Assembly: GCA_937914815.1 (NCBI GenBank)
Contig: CALDMI010000321.1
Coordinates: 1 to 14,502 of the forward strand
Direction of reading: 5' to 3'
From: an uncultured Clostridia bacterium
GTDB lineage: Bacteria > Bacillota > Clostridia > Oscillospirales > CAG-272
Length of the DNA: 14,502 nt
This document shows, piece by piece, positions 1 through 7,344 of the stretch (position 1 is the first letter of the stretch; every line of letters begins with the position of its first letter). The position numbers were made by a program, and so were the translations under genes. Below the pieces are notes generated by a model. It searched no databases, was not told the DNA's origin, and worked only from the letters and a program-made list of their open reading frames with translations.

Positions 1-683
1 CGGACAACAGCGCATATCTTGATACCGGGAGCCCACAGGGGCTGAACCTCTATGTCTATTGTGGTAATGACCCGGTGAGCCATAGTGATCCGAGCGGGAG
101 ATTTGTATTGTCAAGTTTTCTTATCGGTTTGGGGATTGCAACCGGTATCGGCGCCATTGCCGGCGCTGCCGCATATGCTGCATCAGAGGTAATATCACTT
201 GCCATAACGGGAGATTGGTCATGGTCATGGGCGCAATTCGTCGGTAGCACAGCTGGTGGCGCACTGGGTGGTGCATTATTGTATCTGTTGCCTAAGCCTT
301 TTTCGTCTGCCATTGCCGCAATATCAGGAGCAGTTTCAACTTCAGTTGGAATGATACTGGAGAATGAATGGGAAGGCGCAGACTACAGCGCGTCAGATAT
401 AGTAGCTGCCTCTATATTCAGCGGCGCTATTTCGGCAGCAACGGCTGCATTAGGCAGCAGAATCCGTATACAAGGAGTAAATGCAGGTAGAAATTCGTAC
501 TCGGCTATATCTCAGCAGATATATACAAAATTCCGCAGAGGTATCATTTCGAGAATTTCTTCGAGCACATTTGGGAAAATGCTTAAACTGAATTTGATAG
601 AAGGCATAAGCGGGGACATTGTAAGCGGCATTACGGATGCGTTTGATATTAACTTGTTTTGGAGGAAGATAGCATGGTGGTAA
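1..683 (+). CDS. RHS-repeat core protein, C-terminal fragment (5' end outside window)
   Basis: The frame is open from the window edge, so only the last 226 residues are seen. They begin with the end of an RHS core: YLDTGSPQGLNLYVYCGNDP, then V-x5-DPSGR, the usual junction after which RHS proteins carry a variable C-terminal region. Here that region is about 190 residues. It starts with glycine/alanine-rich hydrophobic stretches (near LIGLGIATGIGAIAGAAAYA and GSTAGGALGGALLYLLP), continues through a second Gly/Ala/Ser-rich part, and ends in a basic, Ser/Ile-rich stretch closing with WRKIAWW. I see no nuclease, deaminase or ADP-ribosyltransferase motif, so the tip may act on membranes, be a scaffold-type tail, or be an unrecognised toxin. 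The next gene starts inside the last codons, which favours a toxin-immunity layout (inference). GC content is lower than in the genes after position 1725. A GTG at 75 is open in this frame but lies inside the core motif and is not a real start. Confidence 0.85.
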   Translation, partial: DNSAYLDTGSPQGLNLYVYCGNDPVSHSDPSGRFVLSSFLIGLGIATGIGAIAGAAAYAASEVISLAITGDWSWSWAQFVGSTAGGALGGALLYLLPKPFSSAIAAISGAVSTSVGMILENEWEGADYSASDIVAASIFSGAISAATAALGSRIRIQGVNAGRNSYSAISQQIYTKFRRGIISRISSSTFGKMLKLNLIEGISGDIVSGITDAFDINLFWRKIAWW

Positions 684-1264
684 AACGATATTATAGGCTA
701 TCATGGGAGTATATCCTGATGCTTATTCTTTCTCTTGGAATATTTGGAGGGGGTGTGTTTGGATGCGTAGCGGCATGGGTTCATAAATACTACATTGCGG
801 GCGTCAGGGGCATTGTTGTCATGATTGTTCTGCATGTGGGGCTTGTACTGTTTGGATGTTCTCTATGTGACACTGTAGCCGCTATGTTCTATTTCGGAAC
901 GATACGACTTGAGCAAACGCAGATATGCTGTTCGAAAGAAAGAAACAAACTGGAAGAAATTGTTCAATACCCTGCATCTGCAGAATATGCGGATATAAAA
1001 GAGATGTGTATCCTTCCGCTGAACCGCGACTCAAACGGAAAGAAAAAGAATTTTTCGAGACCTTTGGCTTATTTATGTATCAAAACGAGTAAAAGAAAAA
1101 TCACGCGCTTTTCACTCTATGGGATGCGCCGAAAAGATGTAAGAAACCTGCTTGAAGAGTTGAAACGCAGGTGCAACGAAAGCGGAAACCCTATCATTGC
1201 AGATGTGGACAAAATGGTAAAAGATTATGCGGAAGCGAGGTGGTCGGTGGCGGAGTGGCGTTGA
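674..1264 (+). CDS. Two-helix membrane protein, candidate immunity partner of the RHS protein
   Basis: A 196-residue protein that I cannot assign to a named family. The ATG at 674 is chosen because GGAGGA (661-666) lies 7 bases upstream; a TTG at 659 in the same frame lacks this spacing. The gene overlaps the end of the RHS frame by 10 bases, so the two are probably translated together. Residues about 12-36 and 47-74 form two hydrophobic helices. The rest (about 77-196) is soluble and charged, with a segment around 130-165 (RPLAYLCIKT, then a basic strand and an amphipathic helix with LLEELKRR) that looks like a small beta domain ending in a helix, possibly of bacterial PH-like type. This is a weak resemblance. 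Position and coupling suggest immunity against the RHS C-terminus, but nothing in the sequence proves it. Base composition matches the RHS fragment and differs from the rnf operon. Confidence 0.75.
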   Translation: MVVKRYYRLSWEYILMLILSLGIFGGGVFGCVAAWVHKYYIAGVRGIVVMIVLHVGLVLFGCSLCDTVAAMFYFGTIRLEQTQICCSKERNKLEEIVQYPASAEYADIKEMCILPLNRDSNGKKKNFSRPLAYLCIKTSKRKITRFSLYGMRRKDVRNLLEELKRRCNESGNPIIADVDKMVKDYAEARWSVAEWR

Positions 1265-1312
1265 ACGATTGCGGTCAGAGTATGAAACCATGAAATAAAA
1301 TATCAAAAAGCG

Positions 1313-1340
1313 CCCGAGCCGGGGCGGCTCCCGGCTCGGG
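1313..1340. terminator. Hairpin terminator after the RHS module
   Basis: CCCGAGCCGG at 1313-1322 pairs perfectly with CCGGCTCGGG at 1331-1340 across an 8-base loop, starting 48 bases after the stop of the small membrane gene. On the plus strand the 3' side is only TTTATGAG. On the minus strand the hairpin is followed by CTTTTTGATATTTT, so it would work better in that direction or as a two-way barrier. Confidence 0.7.
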
Positions 1341-1355
1341 TTTATGAGAAAGAGG

Positions 1356-1394
1356 AAAAGGCGGCTGCTGTGGTGGAATGGGCAACCGCCTTTT
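1356..1394 (+). terminator. Second hairpin, possible backup terminator
   Basis: AAAAGGCGG (1356-1364) can pair with CCGCCTTTT (1386-1394) over a 21-base loop, with the right arm ending in TTTT then ATTG. It sits 15 bases after the first hairpin, so the two could act in tandem between the RHS module and the rnf operon. The long loop makes it weaker. Between 1395 and 1482 I see nothing recognisable. Confidence 0.45.
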
Positions 1395-1482
1395 ATTGCT
1401 TGTTATCGGAAGTGATTTAACCAAAAGGCAAGCATGCGATTTGTACATATTGTCCAAAACAAGCCCGGGGCGAAAGCATTAC

Positions 1483-1511
1483 TTGACAAACAGCACAAAA
1501 TGGTTTATAAT
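1483..1511 (+). promoter_or_regulatory. Perfect sigma-A promoter of the rnf operon
   Basis: TTGACA at 1483-1488 and TATAAT at 1506-1511 are both exact consensus hexamers separated by 17 bases, in an otherwise AT-rich stretch. Transcription should start near 1518, leaving a leader of about 205 bases before rnfC. No Rex or Fnr palindrome was seen over it. Confidence 0.85.
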
Positions 1512-1540
1512 TTTCATGAACTGTCCGATTAAAAAAAACG

Positions 1541-1628
1541 CGCGAGATGTTATATATTTAACAAAGTCGCGGGTTTCTTATGATCGGATATTTTTATAGG
1601 GCGCCGCGGCAGGCGACGGGCGTTTTTT
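1541..1628 (+). promoter_or_regulatory. Structured rnf leader with possible attenuator
   Basis: Two structures lie in the early leader. The first is an interrupted stem: CGCGA (1541-1545) pairs with TCGCG (1567-1571), and inside it GTTA (1549-1552) pairs with TAAC (1559-1562). The second is a short GC hairpin, CGCC (1602-1605) with GGCG (1619-1622), followed directly by six T's (1623-1628) and further T-rich sequence to about 1650. The second looks like a weak intrinsic terminator ahead of the genes, so transcription could be attenuated here. No known riboswitch class was recognised, and the stems are short. Confidence 0.4.
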
Positions 1629-1686
1629 CGTCTTTTTGTCTTTGCTTTTTGCCGTGCGGCTCCCTCTGACCGGGAAAGAATCCGTA

Positions 1687-1701
1687 CCGGGGCGACCCCG
1701 G
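1687..1701 (+). promoter_or_regulatory. GC hairpin just upstream of the rnfC ribosome site
   Basis: CCGGGG (1687-1692), loop CGA, CCCCGG (1696-1701). It ends 9 bases before the SD sequence AAAGGAG (1711-1717). GAATCCG occurs on both sides (1679-1685 region and 1703-1709). It could affect ribosome access or protect the 5' end of the transcript; this is inference from position alone. Confidence 0.4.
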
Positions 1702-1724
1702 GGAATCCGGAAAGGAGAAATTTG

Positions 1725-3050
1725 ATGTTCGGAAAAAGACCGGGGGCGGTGCACCTGCCCCACCTGAAAGGGACGGCGGGAAAGGCGAGCGTCCGCATGC
1801 CCGCGCCGGAGACCTTGACTCTCCTTATGGCGCAGCATATAGGCGCGCCCGCGACGCCGCTCGTCGGCGTCGGCGACAGTGTGAAGGCAGGACAGCGGAT
1901 AGGCGAATGTGCGGGGTATGTTTCCTCCCCGGTATTCTCGCCCGTGTCCGGCGCCGTCACGAAAACCGAGCAGGTCATGCTCCCGAGCGGGAGAACCTGC
2001 ACCGCGCTTATCATAAAGAACGACGGAAGATATGAAATATCGGGCGATGTGAAGCCGCCCGTCGTCGAAACTCTTGACGACTTTATTTCGGCGGTGCGGG
2101 ACAGCGGGCTCGTCGGTCTCGGGGGCGCGGGCTTCCCCGCGCACGTAAAGCTTGAGGCAAAGAAAAAGGGACCCGTCGACGCCGTGATAATAAACGGCGC
2201 GGAATGTGAGCCCTACATAACCTCCGACACGCGCACGATCTACGAGAGGCGCGACGAGCTTATAGCCGGTATCCGCGCGGTGCAGAAATTCATCGAGCCC
2301 GGGAGAATCGTATTCGGTCTCGAGCGGAGCAACGGCGCGGCGGCGGACAGACTGGAGGCGGATATAGCGGACATCCCCGGCATCTCGGTCTGTCGCCTGC
2401 CGTCGAGCTATCCGCAGGGCGGCGAGAAGATTTTAATATACAATACGATAGGCAGAACGGTGCCGGAGGGCGGGCTCCCCGCGGATGTCGGTGTGATAGT
2501 CCTGAACATCACATCGCTCGCCCACATCGGGCGATATCTGCACACGGGTATGCCCCTTATCGAGAAATGTATCACCGTTGACGGCACCGCGGTGCGCGAG
2601 CCGAAGAATATCATCGCCCCGATAGGAACCCCGATAAACGAGCTTATAGAGTTTGCGGGCGGGCTGAGCAAACCCGCCGGAAAGGTGCTCCTCGGCGGAC
2701 CTATGATGGGCACGGCGATATATGACATGAGCTATCCCGTCACGAAAACAACCAACGGGATAACCGTCCTCGCAAGTGAACCGGAGCGCGAGATGCTCCC
2801 CTGCATACGCTGCGGGAGCTGCGTTGCGCACTGCCCGATGGGGCTCACCCCGACGGCGATAAACGCGTCAATGGACATCGGCGACCCGGCGGAGCGCGCC
2901 GCGGCGCTGTCCTCCCTGTCGGTCGGGCTTTGCATAGAGTGCGGCTGTTGCTCCTATGTCTGCCCGTCCTCGCGCCCGCTCGTGCAGACGAACCGGCTTG
3001 CAAAGGCATATCTTCGCGAATACTCCTCCCGCACCGCGGGACTGAAATAA
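1725..3050 (+). CDS. rnfC: Rnf electron transport complex subunit RnfC
   Basis: RnfC is the peripheral subunit of the ferredoxin:NAD+ oxidoreductase (Rnf) complex. It carries the NADH/flavin site on the cytoplasmic face and exchanges electrons with NAD+. The 441-residue product has the usual Firmicutes length. It opens with the family N-terminus (MFGKRPGAVHLPHLKG), has a biotinyl-lipoyl-like segment near VGVGDSVKAGQRIGE, and a Complex I 51-kDa-like fold with GLGGAGFPAH near residue 135 and INGAECEPYIT near 158. Two ferredoxin-type [4Fe-4S] motifs are complete: C360/C363/C366 with C370, and C403/C406/C409 with C413. The ATG at 1725 has AAAGGAG 7 bases upstream; a TTG just before it is less likely. 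It is the first gene of a packed operon, and rnfD begins 10 bases after its stop. Confidence 0.96.
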   Translation: MFGKRPGAVHLPHLKGTAGKASVRMPAPETLTLLMAQHIGAPATPLVGVGDSVKAGQRIGECAGYVSSPVFSPVSGAVTKTEQVMLPSGRTCTALIIKNDGRYEISGDVKPPVVETLDDFISAVRDSGLVGLGGAGFPAHVKLEAKKKGPVDAVIINGAECEPYITSDTRTIYERRDELIAGIRAVQKFIEPGRIVFGLERSNGAAADRLEADIADIPGISVCRLPSSYPQGGEKILIYNTIGRTVPEGGLPADVGVIVLNITSLAHIGRYLHTGMPLIEKCITVDGTAVREPKNIIAPIGTPINELIEFAGGLSKPAGKVLLGGPMMGTAIYDMSYPVTKTTNGITVLASEPEREMLPCIRCGSCVAHCPMGLTPTAINASMDIGDPAERAAALSSLSVGLCIECGCCSYVCPSSRPLVQTNRLAKAYLREYSSRTAGLK

Positions 3051-3060
3051 GGAGGTCGGA

Positions 3061-4170
3061 ATGGACGAAAACATGAAAAACGGCGCTCCGGCTGTCGCCT
3101 CCGGCGGGGTAGCCACGGCGGAAAGAGGCGCCACGGAAAGCACGGGGCAGGGCACGAGCCCGAAAGAAAAACCGGCGGCAAAGAACGAAAACAGGGATAA
3201 CGGCGCGCCCGGCGCGCTGCTCTCGGTCTCATCCTCCCCGCACATAAGCTCCGGGAGAAGGACGCGCGGAATAATGGCGGATGTGCTGATAGCTCTCCTG
3301 CCCGCGTGCATTGCCGGGTGCGTGATATTCGGCATGCGCTCGCTCGCTGTGATTGCCGCCTGCGTCGCTTCATCCGTGGCGACCGAGTTTATATTCAATC
3401 TTATATGTAAGAAAAAGCAGACGATAGGCGACCTCTCCGCCGCCGTCACCGGGCTCCTGCTCGGGCTCAATATGCATGCCGCCGTCCCGATATGGCAGTG
3501 CGTGCTCGGCGGTGTGCTCGCGATATTCGTCGTGAAGTGCGTTTTCGGCGGTCTCGGGTGCAATTTTGCGAACCCGGCGATAACCGCGCGCGTCTTTCTT
3601 CTGATTGCCTTCCCGGCTGTCGCGGGCGGTGCGCTCCCGATTGCTATGACCGGGGGAGAACTCCTTACTACATCGGCGACCCCGCTCGTTACGGCGGGCG
3701 GGATAATTAGCTCCGTGCAGCCGACATCTTTTCTTGATCTCTTCCTCGGGAATCACTCGGGGGCAATAGGCGAGACCTGCGTTATAGCGCTCCTTATAGG
3801 CTTCATATATCTTGTCGTCCGGCGGGTCATAAACTGGTATGTCCCGATTGCCTTTGTCGGCACGGTGTTTGTCTGCGCGCTCCTCTTCGGGGGCTTTGAC
3901 GCGGCGCTCGCCCTCCGGCACGTGCTCTCCGGCGGACTTATCCTCGGGGCTGTGTTCATGGCTACCGACTATGTGACAACCCCGATAACCCGCTCCGGCA
4001 GGGTGATATTCGCCGTCGGCTGCGGACTCATAACCTCCCTGATACGCTTCTTCGGCGCCTACCCGGAGGGCGTGTCCTTTGCAATTCTTCTTATGAACAT
4101 ACTTTCACCCTATATTGAGAAGGCTACCCTGCCGCGACCTATGGGCAGGCGCCGGGAGGTGAAGAAATGA
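3061..4170 (+). CDS. rnfD: Rnf complex membrane subunit RnfD
   Basis: RnfD is a polytopic inner-membrane subunit that carries a covalently bound FMN and takes part in ion translocation. The 369-residue protein has the family landmarks LLSVSSSPH (53-61), VLIALLPA, CNFANPAITARVFL and TTSATPL (203-209). T207 in the TSAT motif is the expected FMN attachment threonine. About eight hydrophobic segments fill residues 70-360. The start is well set by TAAGGAGGT ending 5 bases before the ATG. Unusual is a hydrophilic, Ala/Gly/Glu/Lys-rich N-terminal tail of about 50 residues before the conserved core, which starts much nearer the N-terminus in the RnfD proteins I know. The stop overlaps the start of rnfG (ATGA), which indicates coupled translation. 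Confidence 0.95.
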   Translation: MDENMKNGAPAVASGGVATAERGATESTGQGTSPKEKPAAKNENRDNGAPGALLSVSSSPHISSGRRTRGIMADVLIALLPACIAGCVIFGMRSLAVIAACVASSVATEFIFNLICKKKQTIGDLSAAVTGLLLGLNMHAAVPIWQCVLGGVLAIFVVKCVFGGLGCNFANPAITARVFLLIAFPAVAGGALPIAMTGGELLTTSATPLVTAGGIISSVQPTSFLDLFLGNHSGAIGETCVIALLIGFIYLVVRRVINWYVPIAFVGTVFVCALLFGGFDAALALRHVLSGGLILGAVFMATDYVTTPITRSGRVIFAVGCGLITSLIRFFGAYPEGVSFAILLMNILSPYIEKATLPRPMGRRREVKK

Positions 4171-4721
4171 AGATAGAGAAAAAGCATGTGGCGCCGGTCC
4201 TGACCCTCGCCGTAATATGCCTGATTGTCGCGGCGGCGCTCGCCGTCGTCAACCTCATAACAAAGGATGTAATAGCCGAAAACGCCCGTGAAGCCGAGAG
4301 AAAATCTCTCATGGAGGTGCTCCCCGGCGCGTCGGATTTTGAGGCTGTGGAGTTCTCCGACCCGTGGAGCTCCGACCGCTCGGAGATAAAGTCTGTCTAC
4401 CGCGACACCGGCAGCGCCGGCTATGCCGTTATAGTCGCGACATCCTCCTCCTACACCTCCGGCGACCCCATGACGTTCACTCTCGGGATAGGATCTGACG
4501 GGAGGATAACCGGAGTGTCGGTGACGGCATACAGCGAGACGCGGAACATACGCGGCGAATTTACCGGGTCCTTTGTCGGGAAGGGAAAAGATGACCTCTC
4601 CGGCGTGGAGCTTGTCAGCGGGGCGACCTATTCGTCCTCCGCGTTCCGGACTGCCGTGGAGCACGCGTTCGCCGTACTCTCGGAGAGCGGATTTTATAAT
4701 GACGGGGGGCAGGGAAAATGA
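4167..4721 (+). CDS. rnfG: Rnf complex subunit RnfG (covalent FMN)
   Basis: RnfG is anchored by one N-terminal helix, and its FMN-binding domain lies on the outer side of the membrane. The 184-residue protein has a hydrophobic helix at about 8-31. Its FMN-binding domain ends with the flavinylation motif SGAT at 151-154, so T154 should carry FMN through a phosphoester bond made by ApbE. No apbE gene is present in this window. Upstream family features include a GY-A segment (GSAGYAVIVAT) and ITGVSVTAYSETRNI. Start and stop both overlap their neighbours by 4 bases (ATGA at 4167 and at 4718), and the SD GGGAGGTG lies at 4154-4161 inside rnfD. Length is normal for the family. Confidence 0.95.
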   Translation: MKIEKKHVAPVLTLAVICLIVAAALAVVNLITKDVIAENAREAERKSLMEVLPGASDFEAVEFSDPWSSDRSEIKSVYRDTGSAGYAVIVATSSSYTSGDPMTFTLGIGSDGRITGVSVTAYSETRNIRGEFTGSFVGKGKDDLSGVELVSGATYSSSAFRTAVEHAFAVLSESGFYNDGGQGK

Positions 4722-5446
4722 AGAAAAATTCAAAGCTTATGATACTCCTGCGCGGGATAATACTTGAAAACCCGGTTCTCGTCCTCGTCCTCGGCACCTG
4801 TCCGACCCTCGCCCAGACGGGGAGCGTCATATCCGCCCTCAGCATGGGGCTCGCCGCTACGGCGGTGCTCGCCTGCTCGAACACGGTTATATCCGCGCTG
4901 CGTAAGGTGATACCCGACACGGTGCGTATCCCCTGCTACATAGTCATAATTGCCGGGTTCGTCTCGGTCGTTCAGATGCTTATGCATGCCTATCTTCCGT
5001 CGCTCTACGACATGATGGGCGTGTACCTCGCGCTGATAGTCGTCAATTGCATAATCCTCGGGCGCGCGGAGATGTTCGCCCGGAAGAACACGGTGCTTGA
5101 TTCGCTTATTGACGGGGTCGGCATGGGGCTCGGCTTCCTCCTGACGCTCGTCATAATGGCGACGGTCCGCGAGGTGCTCGGCGCGGGGACCTTCGCGGGG
5201 CACCCGGTGCCGCTCTTCTCAAAATATAATTTTCCGATACTGACACAGGCGCCAGGCGGCTTTCTCGTGTTCGGTATAATGATCGCCGTCGTGAATAAGC
5301 TCTCGTCCCTGCGCGGCGGCGCGAGGCGCGACTTCGACTGCGCAGGCTGCCCGGTTGCGGGAATGTGCAAAAAAACCTGCTCGTCCGATACCGCAGAGGC
5401 GGCGTCGGCAGCGGCGGAGATAACGGAGGAGAGGGAAAATGCTTAA
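4718..5446 (+). CDS. rnfE: Rnf complex membrane subunit RnfE
   Basis: RnfE pairs with RnfA as inverted six-helix membrane proteins that hold a [2Fe-2S] cluster at their interface. The expected intramembrane cysteines are present: C28 in LGTCPTLA and C111 in VVNCIILGRAE. LIDGVGMGLGF and REVLGAGTF are further family landmarks. The 242-residue protein is somewhat long because of its C-terminus. After the last helix comes a basic loop and then four cysteines (C208, C211, C217, C221; spacing CX2CX5CX3C), followed by an Ala/Glu-rich tail. The cysteine tail could bind a further Fe-S cluster or a metal (inference). It overlaps rnfG by 4 bases and rnfA by 8 bases. Isoleucine codons are 14 ATA, 3 ATC and 2 ATT. 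Confidence 0.95.
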   Translation: MKKNSKLMILLRGIILENPVLVLVLGTCPTLAQTGSVISALSMGLAATAVLACSNTVISALRKVIPDTVRIPCYIVIIAGFVSVVQMLMHAYLPSLYDMMGVYLALIVVNCIILGRAEMFARKNTVLDSLIDGVGMGLGFLLTLVIMATVREVLGAGTFAGHPVPLFSKYNFPILTQAPGGFLVFGIMIAVVNKLSSLRGGARRDFDCAGCPVAGMCKKTCSSDTAEAASAAAEITEERENA

Positions 5447-6044
5447 ATCGCTTATACTTATCCTCATGGGTGGAGTGCTCATAAACAACTACGTGCTTCA
5501 GCGCTTCCTCGGAATATGCCCCTTCCTCGGCGTGTCGAAGAAACTGAAACAGGCGAGCGGAATGGGCGTCGCCGTTACATTCGTCATGCTTTGTGCCACG
5601 GCGGCGACCTGGCCGGTGCAGACCTATATTCTTGAGCCTAACGGGCTCGGATACCTCCAGACGATAGCCTTTATTCTGATAATAGCGGCTCTTGTCCAGT
5701 TCGTTGAGATAGTGATGAAGAAATTCATCCCCGCGCTCCACCGTTCTCTCGGCATATATCTGCCGCTCATAACGACGAACTGCGCGGTTCTCGGCGTCAC
5801 GATAAACAATATAACCGACGGCTACGGATTTCTTGAGTCTATGGTTTCCTCCCTCGGCGTCGGTATCGGATTTCTTCTCGCGATGGTTCTCTTTGCCGGG
5901 GTGCGCTCGCGGATAGAGAACTGCCCAGCGCCGAAGAGCTTTCAGGGGCTCCCGGTGACGCTCGTCGCCGCGTCGATAGTCTCGCTTGCCTTTTTCGGCT
6001 TCACCGGAATTGTCACGAATGTGATAGAGAAAATATTCGGTTAA
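5439..6044 (+). CDS. rnfA: Rnf complex membrane subunit RnfA
   Basis: RnfA is the six-helix partner of RnfE. The two form the core through which electrons cross the membrane via a shared [2Fe-2S] centre. The 201-residue protein has the family start (GGVLINNYVLQRFLGICPFL) and both conserved cysteines: C27 in LGICPFLG and C115 in TTNCAVLGV. Other landmarks are EIVMKKFIPALHRSLGIYLPL and a C-terminal AFFGFTGI segment. The ATG overlaps the end of rnfE by 8 bases. Length and sequence are ordinary and no defects are seen. Confidence 0.96.
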   Translation: MLKSLILILMGGVLINNYVLQRFLGICPFLGVSKKLKQASGMGVAVTFVMLCATAATWPVQTYILEPNGLGYLQTIAFILIIAALVQFVEIVMKKFIPALHRSLGIYLPLITTNCAVLGVTINNITDGYGFLESMVSSLGVGIGFLLAMVLFAGVRSRIENCPAPKSFQGLPVTLVAASIVSLAFFGFTGIVTNVIEKIFG

Positions 6045-6057
6045 GGGAGGGGCGTGT

Positions 6058-6873
6058 ATGGAAATTATAATACCTGTAATCGTTCTTCTCGCAATAGGGC
6101 TTCTCGCCGCACTGCTCCTGACGGTAGCCTCCGCAAAGTTCGCGGTGCCGGAGGATGAGCGCGCTGCCGAGATACGTGAGTGCCTCCCGGGGGCAAACTG
6201 CGGCTCCTGCGGATTCTCCGGCTGTGACGGATATGCAAAGGCGCTCTCGGAGGGGAAGTGCAATAAAACCAACCTGTGTACTCCCGGCGGGGCGGACGCC
6301 GCCGCGAAAATCTCGCAGATCCTCGGTATTGAAGGCGAGGCGCCTGTGCCGCGCGTCGCATATGTCGCCTGCGGCGGCTCCTGCTCTCCGGAGGAGAGAA
6401 AATACCGCTATGAGGGGACGGCGAGCTGTCGCGGGGCTAACATGCTCTACAACGGCGACAAGAAGTGCACATACGCCTGCCTCGGCTACGGCGACTGTGC
6501 GCGGGTCTGCCCCCGCGGGGCAATAACCCTCTCGGACGGGACGGCACATATCGACCCCACTGCATGTATCGGCTGCGGAGTCTGCGCGGCAGAGTGCCCT
6601 AACGGGATAATACACGTCGTGCCGGTCACCGTGCGTATTAGCGTCCGGTGCTCTAACAGGGACAAGGGAGCGGCTGTGCGCCGCGCCTGCACACACGGCT
6701 GTATCGCCTGCGGAAAATGCGTGCGCACCTGTGAGCGCGGTGCGATAAAGCTGATAGACAATCTCGCCGTCATAGATTATTCTCTCTGCACCGCCTGCGG
6801 CAAGTGCCGCGAGGTCTGCCCCGTCGGGGCGATAGAAGAGGAGAATTTCTCCTGCGGCATGAAGATAAGCTGA
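6058..6873 (+). CDS. rnfB: Rnf complex Fe-S subunit RnfB
   Basis: RnfB is the likely entry point for electrons from ferredoxin. The 271-residue protein has one N-terminal membrane helix (about 3-26). A 4Fe-4S domain follows, with C48, C51, C56 and C74 (ANCGSCGFSGCDGYA, then LCTPGG). A ferredoxin-like region comes next with several complete motifs: C137/C141/C147 with C151; C170/C173/C176 with C180; C211/C215/C218/C221 with C225; and C244/C247/C250 with C254. The layout, with VACGGSC and a CSNRDKG linker, matches the clostridial form with several clusters rather than the shorter proteobacterial one. AAGGGAGG lies 7 bases before the ATG. It closes the rnfCDGEAB set, and the next gene begins at the base after its stop. 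Confidence 0.95.
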   Translation: MEIIIPVIVLLAIGLLAALLLTVASAKFAVPEDERAAEIRECLPGANCGSCGFSGCDGYAKALSEGKCNKTNLCTPGGADAAAKISQILGIEGEAPVPRVAYVACGGSCSPEERKYRYEGTASCRGANMLYNGDKKCTYACLGYGDCARVCPRGAITLSDGTAHIDPTACIGCGVCAAECPNGIIHVVPVTVRISVRCSNRDKGAAVRRACTHGCIACGKCVRTCERGAIKLIDNLAVIDYSLCTACGKCREVCPVGAIEEENFSCGMKIS

Positions 6874-7344
6874 ATGGAAAAAGAAAATAAAAACGGGCTC
6901 CCGCCGTCGCCCGAAGATGGCACGGTAATCCTCCCGGACGACGGAAAAGCCGCCGCGGGCGACGAAATAGCGCAATGCGACAGAAAAGCCCTGGAGGGCG
7001 GCACCCGTGTATCTAAAATGCGGCAGCACCTACCGGATATAATTCTGATACTTGCGCTCCTGATTATAGGCGCGGTACTCCTTGTTTTCTCCCGCTCCTT
7101 CGGGCGGGGGAGCGCCGTCACGGTGAGCATTGACGGCGAGGTCGCAGGGGAGTATTCTCTTATGACCGACGGCAGATACCCGCTGAACGGCGGGACGAAC
7201 ACCCTTGTAATCGAGGGCGGGTCGGCGAGGATAGAGGACGCGGATTGCCCGGATAAGCTCTGCGAGAGGCAGGGGAGAATATCAAGGGTCGGCGAGCGGA
7301 TAGTCTGCCTTCCGAATCGCGTCAGCGTGGAGGTCGTCGGATGA
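6874..7344 (+). CDS. NusG domain II-containing membrane-anchored protein
   Basis: A 156-residue protein with one helix (about 53-72) and a small beta domain (about 81-156) ending in the signature of the NusG_II family: DADCPDKLCERQG, then VCLPNRVSVEV. Cysteines 125, 130 and 145 are in the usual places. Despite its name this family is not the NusG transcription factor. Members are anchored small proteins of unknown role that I know as frequent neighbours of rnf and Gx-transporter genes. The ATG at 6874 follows the rnfB stop directly, so it would rely on coupling. A second ATG at 7018 (residue 49) sits just before the helix but has no well-spaced SD. If 6874 is right, the protein has an unusual 48-residue hydrophilic tail. 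The stop overlaps the next start (ATGA). Confidence 0.85.
   Translation: MEKENKNGLPPSPEDGTVILPDDGKAAAGDEIAQCDRKALEGGTRVSKMRQHLPDIILILALLIIGAVLLVFSRSFGRGSAVTVSIDGEVAGEYSLMTDGRYPLNGGTNTLVIEGGSARIEDADCPDKLCERQGRISRVGERIVCLPNRVSVEVVG

Noticed and set aside
1516..1599. Short leader peptide in the rnf leader (27 codons)
   Set aside because: Its ATG falls at or before the expected transcription start, and it has no ribosome binding site.
1512..1724. FMN or other known riboswitch upstream of rnfC
   Set aside because: None of the conserved core sequences I know for FMN, cobalamin, TPP or SAM classes could be found; only generic hairpins are seen.
5151..6272. A 373-codon minus-strand open frame across rnfE, rnfA and rnfB
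   Set aside because: Opposite three certain Rnf genes and rich in Arg/Pro/Ser low-complexity sequence; a composition artefact.
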